64,000 nucleotides of DNA from Oxalobacter sp. Its GTDB lineage: Bacteria; Pseudomonadota; Gammaproteobacteria; Burkholderiales; Burkholderiaceae_D. The notes beneath the pieces are model-generated. The model made no database searches. It was not told the DNA's origin and saw only the letters and a list, made by a program, of their open reading frames with translations. The DNA is taken from the NCBI GenBank assembly GCA_018384065.1, contig JAHAYL010000040.1, forward strand, positions 58,374-122,373. The letters are read 5' to 3'. The translations under genes and the position numbers were made by a program. This document shows, one piece after another, positions 50,928-61,664 of the stretch (the stretch's first letter is position 1; every line of letters starts with the position of its first letter).

Positions 50928-52165
50928 TCAGCTGTTGTCCGCAGAGCTTCTTGGAGTTTAACCTCGAAAGCCTGCACATCTTCAAGCTGCTTATTCAATT
51001 GCTCAAAAATCTTCTCTTCAGACAATTCTTCATCAGTTTTGGAGTGACGTGACGTGAAGTGGGTACGCCATTGCCAGTTCGCTTTCTGTACCCGGCAAGG
51101 GAACTGTTCATTGATTCTATCGCAAACAGCACGAAGGTCTGCAGGAATGTCCTTCGAGCTGACGGCAAGCTGAATGAAGAATTCGCGCCCGTTATTATTA
51201 CGAATTTCGTAGAAGTAATGATTACTCGTGCCCCAACCGCTCCTTGCTTCGGGTGCGTCCGGCATTATTGCCGACATTACTTTCGTTTTGAACCGCGTAT
51301 AAGTTTTGCTGCTCTTATCCGGGACATACTCAATCACGCCCTTTTTTCTCTTTTCCACAGCCCACGTATGAATAATTTCAGCGAGTTTCGAAGAACGATC
51401 CGGCCGGTTTTCAAAAATCAAATCCAGTGCCTTCTGATGCTTAGCATATATTTCGGCACAGATTCGTGCCAGTCTTTCGTCACCCACGATATCCCTCCTA
51501 ATAGTATCAATATAGTTATCAATAAGAAGCTGTGCATCAGGCAGCAGTTTGACTTTTCTTCTGGCGCTTTCGATGATATTCAGCACATCCGAATAACTCA
51601 TGGAACACCAGTTGTCGGAATCACTTGCTTCCTCACCCTCCGGGGAGAGGTATATGTACATTTTTTTGTTTTTGTAGCCTTTGTCGTCAGGATATGTTTC
51701 TTCAATCTGCCGTCTATAACGGTTCAGCTGATTATTATGTTCCTCGGAATCAATTTTGTTCTCTATACACAGAACGAACTGCTTTTTGTCAGAAACGGCA
51801 AGCACATCTATGTTGTGCCACTCCCGATGGACAGCGAAATCATGGCAATCCATAAGCAACGTGTCGAACACATCAGCATCGTCCGAGAAGGAGGACACCA
51901 CATACTGGATAAATCCCCGCAGAATACTGTCGCCCAAACCGTGGTTTTCAGTTGGATTCAGCAACCAGGAAAGCATATTGCTGTGCCTGATTTCAACTCT
52001 GGATATTTTCAAAATGTCGAAGAGATTAAACTTGCTCGTCCATTCAGCAAGAGGATCGAGGCATTCAATGTCCAGAAGGAATCCTTTCAGAACCGTTGCG
52101 TCATCTTTTTCCGGCGAGGCAATTTCATTGTCCATAACGAATTGTTGTTCAACCTGATTCATCAC
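50924..52165 (-). CDS. PD-(D/E)XK nuclease superfamily protein (PDDEXK_4-like)
   Basis: The 413-residue protein matches a family of predicted nucleases found in accessory and defence loci. The N-terminal part has F-N-L-F-D-I-L-K-I-S-R-V-E-I-R-H-S-N-M-L followed by S-W-L-L-N-P (about 46-70), the hallmark of this family. The nuclease core is visible as N-I-D-V-L (Asp) and, after a strand, L-C-I-E-N-K-I (the E-x-K pair), then Q-L-N-R-Y-R. A C-terminal helical region from about 210 is less conserved. The gene is followed by a broken SLOG-like gene in translational overlap. Activity and target are unknown. Confidence 0.82.
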   Translation of the reverse strand: MMNQVEQQFVMDNEIASPEKDDATVLKGFLLDIECLDPLAEWTSKFNLFDILKISRVEIRHSNMLSWLLNPTENHGLGDSILRGFIQYVVSSFSDDADVFDTLLMDCHDFAVHREWHNIDVLAVSDKKQFVLCIENKIDSEEHNNQLNRYRRQIEETYPDDKGYKNKKMYIYLSPEGEEASDSDNWCSMSYSDVLNIIESARRKVKLLPDAQLLIDNYIDTIRRDIVGDERLARICAEIYAKHQKALDLIFENRPDRSSKLAEIIHTWAVEKRKKGVIEYVPDKSSKTYTRFKTKVMSAIMPDAPEARSGWGTSNHYFYEIRNNNGREFFIQLAVSSKDIPADLRAVCDRINEQFPCRVQKANWQWRTHFTSRHSKTDEELSEEKIFEQLNKQLEDVQAFEVKLQEALRTTAE

Positions 52166-52238
52166 TGTTTCCCTTCAATTGATGGCTGGATTACTGATAA
52201 AGCATGACGTTAACAAGCATTATCAGAATCCAAGAGGG

Positions 52239-52529
52239 TCATTCCAGAATCAATGCCCTTGCATCGACACTGTTGACCCTATTCCCCATAATCTTCAGAT
52301 AAGCTTCCGAAGCAAAACAGGCATCCAGTTCCTGTCTTGAAGGAAACTTGATGATTATGACACGTTATGGATTCCTTTTTGGGTTCAGTGACGTAATATT
52401 TTCCGTCCGTACCAAATATTCTCCACCATTACTTTCTACAACCGTTTTTACCTTCTTGATATATTCATCATACTATCCCCTGCCCCGTTCCTCATCAATA
52501 TATACATCCACAATAAAATAACAGCTCAT
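52239..52529 (-). pseudogene. DUF1330-like gene with two in-frame stop codons
   Basis: One continuous 97-codon frame from ATG 52529 to TGA 52241-52239 reads Y-F-I-V-D-V-Y-I-D ... Y-D-E-Y-I-K-K-V-K-T-V-V ... G-G-E-Y-L-V-R ... R-V-I-I-I-K-F-P-S-R-Q-E-L-D, the DUF1330 pattern throughout. It is interrupted by TAG at 52475-52473 and TAA at 52367-52365 without any frameshift. The downstream part stays well conserved, so the lesions look recent. The remainder of the 428-bp gap 52166-52593 shows nothing else. Confidence 0.75.
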
Positions 52530-52593
52530 GACTATCACCGCTTCCTAAAAACGTTCAACACTCCTTATACAACAGCCAGCCCCCTGTTTCCCC

Positions 52594-55089
52594 TCAGAGG
52601 AAACGCCCGGTTACGCTGTCAGGATGTTTCGCGATTGCCTCTGGTGTGCCTGTGGCGACAACCGTACCACCGTCTCCGCCACCGCCTGGTCCTATGTCAA
52701 TGATGTAATCGGCATTCCGGATGACATCCCGGTCATGCTCAATGACAATGACGGTTGCCCCATTGTCAATCAGGGTCTCAAAGACCTGCAGCAGTGTGCG
52801 GACATCCAGAGGATGAAGACCAATGGTCGGCTCATCGAAGACAAAGACAGCATCTGACTGGGTCCTGCCCATTTCACTTGCCAGTTTCAGGCGCTGTGCC
52901 TCTCCACCGGAAAGACTGGGAGTCTCTTCGCCCAGTGTCAGATAGCCGAGCCCCAGTTTTTCCAATGTTTCAAGCCGGTTGTATACGGATTTCATCCCTT
53001 TACAGAACCCCAGTGCAGTATGGACGTCCATATCCATCAGTTCAGGTAAGGAATGGGATTCACCAGAGTGGTTGGTATAGCGGATACGGTAGGCTTCTTT
53101 CGCATACCTGGAACCCCTGCAGTCAGGACAGGGAATATCGACATCCGGCAGGAACTGTACATCCAGGCTGATGGCACCGGTCCCTTCACAGACGGGACAG
53201 CGCAGGTTACCGGTGTTGTAGGAGAATGCGCCTGCCTTATAGCCACTGTTTTTTGCGTCAGGGGTCTTGGCATAGATTTTACGGAGCTCGTCATGGACAT
53301 CCGCATAGGTAGCGACTGTCGAACGGATATTGATGCCGATAGGTGTGGCATCAATCAGTTTGATATGCCGGATACCTTCAGCCCTGACTGAGAGCACATG
53401 GGATGGCATCGGTTTTCCCTGCGTCACCGCCTCAAGTCCTGGTACGAGGCTTTCCAGAACCATCGTGGTCTTGCCGGAACCAGAAACCCCGGTGACAACG
53501 GTCAGGCGGCCTTTAGGGATGGAAATATCCAGTGGTTTCACCGTATGGATGCCTGCTGTTGACATCTGTATGACGCCTTCTTCAAACAGCCTTTCCGCAG
53601 GAACAGCCTTTCTCACGGCAACATCGGCCTTGCCTGACAGGAACGGTCCAATCCTGGAACGGCTGTCCTTTGCTATCCCATCAACTGTTCCCTCTGCGAT
53701 GACCCTGCCACCATCAGCCCCGGCATCAGGCCCCATTTCGATGATCCAATCCGCCTCTTTCAATATCTGGGTATCGTGGTCGACCAGCAGCACGGAGTTG
53801 CCATCCTTGACCAAGTCATGCATCACACCATTGAGCCCGATGATGTTGGCAGGATGCAGTCCGATGGATGGTTCATCCAGCACGTACAGCACGCCGGTTG
53901 TACGGTTCCTGACCGCACGGGCAAGCTGCATCCTCTGCCGCTCACCAGTGGAGAGTGTGGATGCCGCACGGTCCAATGTCAGATAAGACAGCCCCAGATC
54001 CATCAACCGTCTGGCGACAGTCTGGAAAGATTCACCGATACTGATTGCCATGGGGCGCATGGCTTCCGGCAATGTACTTGGCACACCCGCCACCCAATCG
54101 ATGGCATCTTTCAGGGTCATCTGACAGGCTTCTGCCAACGTAATCCCCCGGAGTCTTGGTGCCATCGCCCGGCCTGAAAGCCGGCTTCCATGACAGTCCG
54201 GACAGATGCCTGTCCGAAGGAATTTCTCCACCCGTTTCATCCCCTTCTCATCTTTCACTTTGGCAAGGGCATTCTCGACAGTATAGGTGGCGTTGAAATA
54301 AGTGAAATCCATTTCCCCTGCTGCACCGTTTGTCTTGTTCTGATAGACCATGTGCCTTTTGACAGCAGGACCATGAAACACTATTTCACGCTCTTCAGGC
54401 GTCAGTTCCCTGAAAGGCACATCTGTGCGGACACCCAGGTCACGGGCGATATCCTTCATCAATGACCACATCAGGGTCTGCCATGGAAGCACTGCTCCTT
54501 CATCAATTGAGAGGGTCTCATCTGGGACGAGTGTGGATTCATCCACGATATTGACAACACCGGTGCCATCACAGGTAGGACAGGCACCTTGGCTGTTGAA
54601 CGCCAGTTCCTCTGCGCCCGGCGCATAAAAACGGGCATGGCACTGGGGACAGACCAATTCTTTTTCTGCCGCAACCGCCAAGGTGGGTTCAAGATAGTGC
54701 CCGTTTGGACACCGGTGGCTGGCAAGACGGGAATACATCAGGCGCAGGCTGTTCAGCAATTCTGTTCCTGTACCAAAGGTGGAGCGTATACCCGGAACAC
54801 CTGGACGCTGATGCAGGGCAAGGGCTGCCGGAACATGAAGCACCTCGTCCACATCGGCTTTCGCCGCCTGTGTCATCCGCCTGCGGGTATAAGTGGACAA
54901 TGCCTCCAGATACCGCCTTGAGCCTTCTGCATAAAGAACCCCAAGCGCCAGGGAAGACTTGCCGGAACCTGATACCCCTGCGATTCCCACGATATGGTTC
55001 AACGGGATATCGACATTGATGTTTTTCAGGTTATGCACCCTTGCGCCACGTATCAGGATCCTGTCCGGTTTCTCCTTCTGTCCTCCCAT
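52594..55089 (-). CDS. UvrA-like ABC ATPase (class II UvrA paralogue)
   Basis: An 831-residue relative of excinuclease subunit UvrA. Two ABC modules are seen: P-loop G-V-S-G-S-G-K-S-S near 39-47 with L-S-T-G-E-R-Q-R and D-E-P-S-I-G-L-H-P, and P-loop G-V-S-G-S-G-K-T-T in the second half with L-S-G-G-E-A-Q-R and D-E-P-T-I-G-L-H-P. Zinc-finger cysteines appear as C-P-Q-C ... C-P-T-C and C-P-V-C ... C-P-D-C. It is about 110 residues shorter than true UvrA, as in class II paralogues that lack the UvrB-binding domain. These are linked to drug tolerance or accessory DNA repair; the role here is unknown. Confidence 0.9.
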   Translation of the reverse strand: MGGQKEKPDRILIRGARVHNLKNINVDIPLNHIVGIAGVSGSGKSSLALGVLYAEGSRRYLEALSTYTRRRMTQAAKADVDEVLHVPAALALHQRPGVPGIRSTFGTGTELLNSLRLMYSRLASHRCPNGHYLEPTLAVAAEKELVCPQCHARFYAPGAEELAFNSQGACPTCDGTGVVNIVDESTLVPDETLSIDEGAVLPWQTLMWSLMKDIARDLGVRTDVPFRELTPEEREIVFHGPAVKRHMVYQNKTNGAAGEMDFTYFNATYTVENALAKVKDEKGMKRVEKFLRTGICPDCHGSRLSGRAMAPRLRGITLAEACQMTLKDAIDWVAGVPSTLPEAMRPMAISIGESFQTVARRLMDLGLSYLTLDRAASTLSTGERQRMQLARAVRNRTTGVLYVLDEPSIGLHPANIIGLNGVMHDLVKDGNSVLLVDHDTQILKEADWIIEMGPDAGADGGRVIAEGTVDGIAKDSRSRIGPFLSGKADVAVRKAVPAERLFEEGVIQMSTAGIHTVKPLDISIPKGRLTVVTGVSGSGKTTMVLESLVPGLEAVTQGKPMPSHVLSVRAEGIRHIKLIDATPIGINIRSTVATYADVHDELRKIYAKTPDAKNSGYKAGAFSYNTGNLRCPVCEGTGAISLDVQFLPDVDIPCPDCRGSRYAKEAYRIRYTNHSGESHSLPELMDMDVHTALGFCKGMKSVYNRLETLEKLGLGYLTLGEETPSLSGGEAQRLKLASEMGRTQSDAVFVFDEPTIGLHPLDVRTLLQVFETLIDNGATVIVIEHDRDVIRNADYIIDIGPGGGGDGGTVVATGTPEAIAKHPDSVTGRFL

Positions 55090-55247
55090 TCCCTTTCTTC
55101 CCCATCTACTGCATGGTCACTGTCTTGGCTGCAATCTGCCAAGACATGACCTGACAGTACCATCATAGCAAGGTTTCCATCATATGGCGTAACCGCTGGT
55201 TATCCTGTTATGATTATCAGGTTGTTTCCCCTTCTGTAAAGGCGTTC

Positions 55248-55946
55248 ATGATGGTTTCCCGATGGCTTTCCCTGCTTGTCATTCCTGTCATTGCCCTGTC
55301 GTTGACGGGCTGCATCAATGACAAGAACGATACAGGGCTGACAAAAACGAAGGCATCTGCCCTGAAAATGGACAGTTCGGTGAAACCATTGCCTTATGTT
55401 GAGGTAGGCAATGGGGTGATTACGGCCGAGGGAAGGCGCTGGGTAACGGTTGACCTCGCACTGAAGCCTGAAGTGACGGAAGCCAATCAAGGTTCATTGG
55501 TGGCGACCTGCATGGGAGCAGCAAAATATGAAGCCGCCAAACACCATGCCCCGATTGTCTCTGTATCCCTTTACGATGCAGAAGGGAATGCCAAGGTTCC
55601 GGTGACTTCCATGACCATGGTGGCGGTCTGCAGTTATTCACCGGATGGCAAGGGACGCAATGGCCGTGAACGCTGGACTTGGGAACAGGTCAGTGCCGCA
55701 GAACAGACGACTTCTGAGACCGCCAAACAGGTGGCTCTGACCTGGCATGAGGTGGCAGAACAGCTGACTGCCAAAGGGCGTGTCAGCAAGGAAGTGATTG
55801 CTGAAGCTGTGGCGAAACGGTTGAATATGCCTGCTGATGCCGTGCTGGCAGCAAAACCGGTATTGAACCTGCTACCGGTGAACCCTTCGCCTGAATTCGA
55901 GAACCTGCCGGCAACACCGCCTGCTGGGAACGGTTCTGGGAAATGA
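55248..55946 (+). CDS. lipoprotein of unknown function
   Basis: A 232-residue lipoprotein with signal and lipobox L-T-G-C (Cys22). The mature part includes V-E-V-G-N-G-V-I-T-A-E-G-R-R-W-V-T-V and a helical region A-A-E-Q-T-T-S-E-T-A-K-Q-V-A-L. The C-terminus is proline- and glycine-rich. No family recognised. Its stop overlaps the first ATG of the next gene, which suggests a joint operon with the Sel1-like protein. Confidence 0.75.
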   Translation: MMVSRWLSLLVIPVIALSLTGCINDKNDTGLTKTKASALKMDSSVKPLPYVEVGNGVITAEGRRWVTVDLALKPEVTEANQGSLVATCMGAAKYEAAKHHAPIVSVSLYDAEGNAKVPVTSMTMVAVCSYSPDGKGRNGRERWTWEQVSAAEQTTSETAKQVALTWHEVAEQLTAKGRVSKEVIAEAVAKRLNMPADAVLAAKPVLNLLPVNPSPEFENLPATPPAGNGSGK

Positions 55947-56560
55947 GGGGAATGATGATGCGTAAAACCCTTTCCATCTTGATCTTGGCAGGCTGCTGTG
56001 CCTGTGGACTGCCAGCCATGGCAGATGAAATGCCAGTTACAGAACCCGCTGCTGTGGATGAATCCCTCCTGCTGCCCCCTTCATTGGAAGAACAGGCCGC
56101 AGCCTCCCCCACTGCCACCACAGGCGTTGCAGCACCTGACAGTGAAATCCCTCCCGCCCCTGCTGCCACTGCCATTTCACAGTCAAAAGCGGCGACGGTG
56201 AATATCCTGCAGGAACTGGACCGAAGGGCACAGGCTGGTGATGCTGCCTGCCAGTTCCAGTTGGGCTATCTGTATGCAAATGGCAAAGGCGTCCGCCAGG
56301 ATGACAGGGAAGCGGTCCACTGGTACCGGCAGTCTGCGCTGAACGGCTATCCCGATGGTCTGATTGCGATGGCAGAGGCTTTTGACCTGGGACGTGGTGT
56401 CAGCAAGAACCCCATCGCTGCTTATGCGTTGGCGAAAGCGGCTGTGACCACTAAACCAGAAGCGGTTGTGGTCGCCAATCAGCTGAAAGCCAAGCTGTCT
56501 GCGGATGATTTAGCGGCAGCTGAAAGGATGATGGTTCCTGATGCCCTGAAGCTGAAATAA
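55943..56560 (+). CDS. exported Sel1-repeat protein
   Basis: Up to 205 residues. Several ATGs are possible: 55943 overlaps the previous stop, but GAGGGG 7 nt before 55958 favours that start (M-R-K-T-L-S-I-L). A signal peptide with A-G-C-C-A-C-G is followed by an A/P/T-rich linker (about 30-80) and Sel1 repeats: A-C-Q-F-Q-L-G-Y-L-Y-A-N-G-K-G-V-R-Q and A-M-A-E-A-F-D-L-G-R-G-V-S-K. It is a shorter relative of the protein at 44518-46107. Role unknown. Confidence 0.8.
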   Translation: MRGMMMRKTLSILILAGCCACGLPAMADEMPVTEPAAVDESLLLPPSLEEQAAASPTATTGVAAPDSEIPPAPAATAISQSKAATVNILQELDRRAQAGDAACQFQLGYLYANGKGVRQDDREAVHWYRQSALNGYPDGLIAMAEAFDLGRGVSKNPIAAYALAKAAVTTKPEAVVVANQLKAKLSADDLAAAERMMVPDALKLK

Positions 56561-56611
56561 CCTGTCCCTGTGACACCAACAGATATTTGAAAATATTTGG
56601 AAAATATCCCG

Positions 56612-57001
56612 ATGAAAAAACTGATCCGATGGTTTTCCATCTTATCGCTGATGCTTGGCTTGGCTATCTGCCCTGCCACTGCAGAAAACTGGCAGAAAGC
56701 CGGTTACAACGACATGATGACGGTTTATGTCGATATGGACAGCATCAGCACACGCGGCATGATGACTGAGGTTCGGACAAAGGTAATCCCTGCTGTCACA
56801 AACCGTATCACACACGGCATCAACCGGGAAATCTATGACTGCCATGCCCGGCGTTCCGCCCTGAAAACCATGACGGCTTTCAAGGGCAGGAAGATGATTG
56901 ACCATATGAAAGCCAAGACATTGGAATGGGAACCCATTGAACCTTATGGGGTATCAGGCCTGGTTTACCGGATGGTCTGCGCAGGAACCCAAGCTTTCTG
57001 A
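56612..57001 (+). CDS. exported protein, surface-adhesin E-like
   Basis: A 129-residue protein from the ATG at 56612, with a signal peptide (cleavage after T-A). The motif W-Q-K-A-G-Y-N-D-M-M-T-V-Y-V-D-M-D-S-I and the later Y-D-C-H-A-R-R-S-A and W-E-P-I-E-P-Y resemble the small exported adhesin-E-like family in Betaproteobacteria, in which W...V-Y-V-D-x-x-S-I is conserved. Two cysteines may pair. The link to adhesion is by name of the family only. Confidence 0.7.
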   Translation: MKKLIRWFSILSLMLGLAICPATAENWQKAGYNDMMTVYVDMDSISTRGMMTEVRTKVIPAVTNRITHGINREIYDCHARRSALKTMTAFKGRKMIDHMKAKTLEWEPIEPYGVSGLVYRMVCAGTQAF

Positions 57002-57029
57002 TACAAGTGAAGCATCGGGTTCCAGAGCT

Positions 57030-57764
57030 TCACCGCTTAATCCGTGATGCCATGATGGCATCGTAGGTCTTCTGGGCGGTCTGCCCTTCTTCAGTCCCGA
57101 CCAGTTCACCCAACAGGCTGACAATCTGCTGGACCTGGCTGTCTGCCATGCCTGTCGTCATTGCTGCGACCATATGGGCTTTCAACTGGGGTTCAACACC
57201 TTTCATTGCGCCCAAGGCAGCGACTGTGGCAATCTCACGGTCTTTATGCGAAAGGACTCCCCGGGCGAAGATATCAGCAAACAGGTGTTCTTTCAGGTAA
57301 GTGTCGATTCCCGGGGTGAAGGTCTGCCATTCACCAAGCGGGATTGGCTCTTTCAGTCCCCAAAGGCTCATCCTGACTTTTTCGCCATAGGCATCCTTAT
57401 CGGTATCTTTTGGCAACTGCTGTGGCTCAGCACCGACTGGATCGTTGATGCCCTTTGCCTGGCGGTCATGCATGACCTTGATGAAAGTGCTGATGCCGTT
57501 CAGGCTCCTGGGGAAGCCCGTGTAGGCATACATCTGGATCAGGATTTCCTTGATTTCATTGACAGTAAGCCCGCCATCCAGTCCTTGATGCAGCGCAGTC
57601 TCCAGCTTTGCCAGGTCGCCATTTGCCGTGTAAGCGGCTATCGGCACAATCCGGGCCTCACGTTGGGAAAGTTCCATCGGCTTGATATCGCCTGCAAAGG
57701 TTGGGACAGCCGTCAGGCAGACGGTACTGAAAAGGGCTGCCGCAATGAGTTTCTTGAGTGTCAT
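57030..57764 (-). CDS. exported carboxymuconolactone decarboxylase/AhpD-like protein
   Basis: A 244-residue protein with a signal peptide (1-24, cleavage after T-F-A) and two carboxymuconolactone-decarboxylase-like halves: A-Y-T-A-N-G-D-L-A-K-L-E-T-A-L with L-T-V-N-E-I-K-E-I-L-I-Q, and D-R-E-I-A-T-V-A-A-L-G-A-M. The CxxC redox pair of AhpD is not present, so peroxidase-type activity is unlikely. It follows an aldo-keto reductase gene on the same strand after a terminator. Function unknown. Confidence 0.82.
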   Translation of the reverse strand: MTLKKLIAAALFSTVCLTAVPTFAGDIKPMELSQREARIVPIAAYTANGDLAKLETALHQGLDGGLTVNEIKEILIQMYAYTGFPRSLNGISTFIKVMHDRQAKGINDPVGAEPQQLPKDTDKDAYGEKVRMSLWGLKEPIPLGEWQTFTPGIDTYLKEHLFADIFARGVLSHKDREIATVAALGAMKGVEPQLKAHMVAAMTTGMADSQVQQIVSLLGELVGTEEGQTAQKTYDAIMASRIKR

Positions 57765-57778
57765 GTCTTATCCTTGAT

Positions 57779-57813
57779 GAAAAGCCCTTCCCTGCCTGGG
57801 ACAGGGAAGGGCT
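57779..57813 (-). terminator. intrinsic terminator between aldo-keto reductase and CMD-like genes
   Basis: A 12-bp perfect stem AGCCCTTCCCTG/CAGGGAAGGGCT (57813-57802 with 57794-57783) followed on the minus strand by TTTTCATC. Confidence 0.8.
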
Positions 57814-57842
57814 GGTTGATCCATACGGCTGGCTGGTGCTTA

Positions 57843-59929
<2,087 letters not shown>

Positions 59930-59988
59930 GATGTTTCTCCTTCTCTATTGGATATCCCGGATGCAACGGGCTTCAGTGTTCATCCATC

Positions 59989-60019
59989 ATCATAAAAGTT
60001 AAAGCGACCTTTAAGTCAA
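59989..60019 (-). promoter_or_regulatory. MerR-type promoter/operator of the alcohol dehydrogenase
   Basis: Minus-strand -35 TTGACT (60019-60014), 19-bp spacer, -10 TATGAT (59994-59989). The spacer carries the perfect dyad TTAAAG-N4-CTTTAA (60014-59999). A 19-bp spacer with a central dyad is the classic MerR-activated promoter, and CTTAAAG-N4-CTTTAA closely matches, from memory, the site of the aldehyde-responsive regulator AdhR of Bacillus subtilis. Confidence 0.85.
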
Positions 60020-60054
60020 GTGTAAAATGACCTTTATTTGCCATGGAGGATGCC

Positions 60055-60522
60055 ATGCCTTATTCCATCCGCGAAACAGCGGCTTTGATCGGGGTTTCCC
60101 CTTCCACCCTGCGTTACTACGACAAGGAAGGACTGCTGCCTACGGTTGAACGCACCGCTGGTGGAATGCGTGTCTTCAAGGATTCAGACATCGAATGGCT
60201 GCGGATCATCGACTGCCTGAAAAAGACGGGCATGTCCCTGAAAGACATCAGGCAATTCATCGATATGGTCCAAGCGGGTGACAGTACGATTGAAGCACGT
60301 CTTGCCATGTTTGAACGCCGGCGGGAAGCTGTGGAAGGACAGATTGCCGAACTGCAGAAAACATTGGATATCCTGAATTACAAATGCTGGTTCTACACAA
60401 CCGCAAAGAATATGGGAACCACCGCCACACCGAAGGCCATGACCTTGGAAGAGATACCGGAAAAATGGCGGCCAGTACGCCAATATCTACAGGAAATCCA
60501 AAAAGCAGATAAACCGGATTGA
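60055..60522 (+). CDS. MerR-family regulator, AdhR-like
   Basis: From the ATG at 60055 (GGAGG just upstream) it encodes 155 residues. The N-terminal MerR winged helix is S-I-R-E-T-A-A-L-I-G-V-S-P-S-T-L-R-Y-Y-D (4-23). A cysteine at position 54 in I-I-D-C-L-K-K-T-G-M-S matches the conserved Cys of electrophile-sensing MerR proteins such as AdhR. A coiled-coil dimerisation helix follows (about 78-118) with further Cys in N-Y-K-C-W-F. It is divergent from the alcohol dehydrogenase whose promoter holds the operator. Aldehyde sensing through Cys54 is inferred. Confidence 0.9.
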   Translation: MPYSIRETAALIGVSPSTLRYYDKEGLLPTVERTAGGMRVFKDSDIEWLRIIDCLKKTGMSLKDIRQFIDMVQAGDSTIEARLAMFERRREAVEGQIAELQKTLDILNYKCWFYTTAKNMGTTATPKAMTLEEIPEKWRPVRQYLQEIQKADKPD

Positions 60523-60704
60523 CAGTTTCTTTCCGTACCGCTGCACTGATGCAAGACAACTTATCCTTGGATATCCTTTTATAACTGGATTTCTTTCAGT
60601 TTTCTTGATATGGAACATATGGGGAACGCAACGCCATGACAGGCAGGGACAATACCTGAAAGCATATCCCCATGATATTATGACGATATTGAAAGGAGGG
60701 TCTT

Positions 60705-61364
60705 ATGATTGTTACGGTTGCACACACCAAAGGAGGAACCGGCAAGACAACAACCGCCCTGCAGCTGGCACTGTATTGGAAGACCAGACTTGGCAGGGAT
60801 GTCTGGCTGATTGATGGGGATGAGCAGCAGTCTGCCTTGACCGCAGTCGGTATCCGGGCGGATTCGGGCATCGACCCTGCATTGCCCTGCTCCGCCTACA
60901 GTGACGGGCGTTCCATGATTTCGCAGATCCGTGCCCAGAAAAAGAAATGGGAAGATATTGTGATTGATGTCGGTGGACGCGATACATCCGCCCTGCGTGC
61001 GGCATTGATGGTCTGTGATGTCCTGCTGGTCCCTGTGATGCCCCGCAGTTATGATGTCTGGGCGCTGTCAAACCTTCAGGAAGTCATCCAGGAAGCAAAA
61101 GACCTGGGGGCTGAGTTCCGTGTCCTGGCTTTCCTCTGCTGTGCGGACAGCCAAGGCAATGACAACCAGGCAGCGATGGAATCCATGGCGGCTTTCCCTG
61201 AATTCGAGGTACTGCCAGCGCCTTTGGTCAGACGGAAAGCCTTTGCCGCCGCTGCGGGGACAGGTCTTTCTGTTTTTGAGATGAAACCGGCAGACAGGAA
61301 AGCCTGCAATGAACTGGCAGCACTGTCTGAAGCCGTGCTGGCAGATACTGATGGACAGCTTTGA
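60705..61364 (+). CDS. ParA-family partition ATPase
   Basis: A 219-residue small ParA of the type used by plasmids (class Ib). The deviant Walker A K-G-G-T-G-K-T-T is at 10-17, the Walker B-like D-G-D-E-Q-Q-S-A at 38-45, and I-V-I-D-V-G-G-R at about 85-92. There is no N-terminal HTH domain. It has a strong GGAGG site and is followed 12 bp later by a ribbon-helix-helix gene, the usual ParG-like partner. It probably segregates or positions a replicon or integrated element. Confidence 0.9.
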   Translation: MIVTVAHTKGGTGKTTTALQLALYWKTRLGRDVWLIDGDEQQSALTAVGIRADSGIDPALPCSAYSDGRSMISQIRAQKKKWEDIVIDVGGRDTSALRAALMVCDVLLVPVMPRSYDVWALSNLQEVIQEAKDLGAEFRVLAFLCCADSQGNDNQAAMESMAAFPEFEVLPAPLVRRKAFAAAAGTGLSVFEMKPADRKACNELAALSEAVLADTDGQL

Positions 61365-61376
61365 TGGAGTATAAGG

Positions 61377-61652
61377 ATGGCAACAACGATTACGATGCCT
61401 AAAAACCTGCCTTCCAAAAAGAAGGGAGAGAAAAAAAACGTTTCTGACAGCGACATGATGGCATTCATTGCCGGTGCCGGTAAAGACGCCTCTGAAGCCG
61501 AACGGGAAAAAATGGTCCAGATTTCCCTGAAGCTGTCGGCTGGACTCCTGGCTGATGTGGATGCCGCCGCCAAACGGTTGGGGATTTCCCGTGCAGCTTA
61601 CTTCAAGGCGGCAGTCTCAACCGCAGTGGCAAACGGCATCACGTTGAAATAG
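61377..61652 (+). CDS. ribbon-helix-helix partner of ParA (ParG/CopG-like)
   Basis: A 91-residue protein: a basic, flexible N-terminus (P-K-N-L-P-S-K-K-K-G-E-K-K), a linker with M-M-A-F-I-A-G-A-G, then a C-terminal ribbon-helix-helix with I-S-L-K-L-S-A-G-L-L-A-D-V-D-A-A-A-K-R-L and S-R-A-A-Y-F-K-A-A-V. This layout is like ParG and similar centromere-binding proteins that stimulate ParA and repress the operon. It follows parA closely. A candidate centromere is the stretch before parA (ATGGGGA 60619-60625, TCCCCAT 60667-60673). Confidence 0.8.
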   Translation: MATTITMPKNLPSKKKGEKKNVSDSDMMAFIAGAGKDASEAEREKMVQISLKLSAGLLADVDAAAKRLGISRAAYFKAAVSTAVANGITLK

Positions 61653-61664
61653 GTCCTTCCGCTT

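Noticed and set aside
57030..57764. AhpD-type peroxidase
   Set aside because: The CxxC redox centre is absent, so only the broader carboxymuconolactone-decarboxylase-like family is supported.
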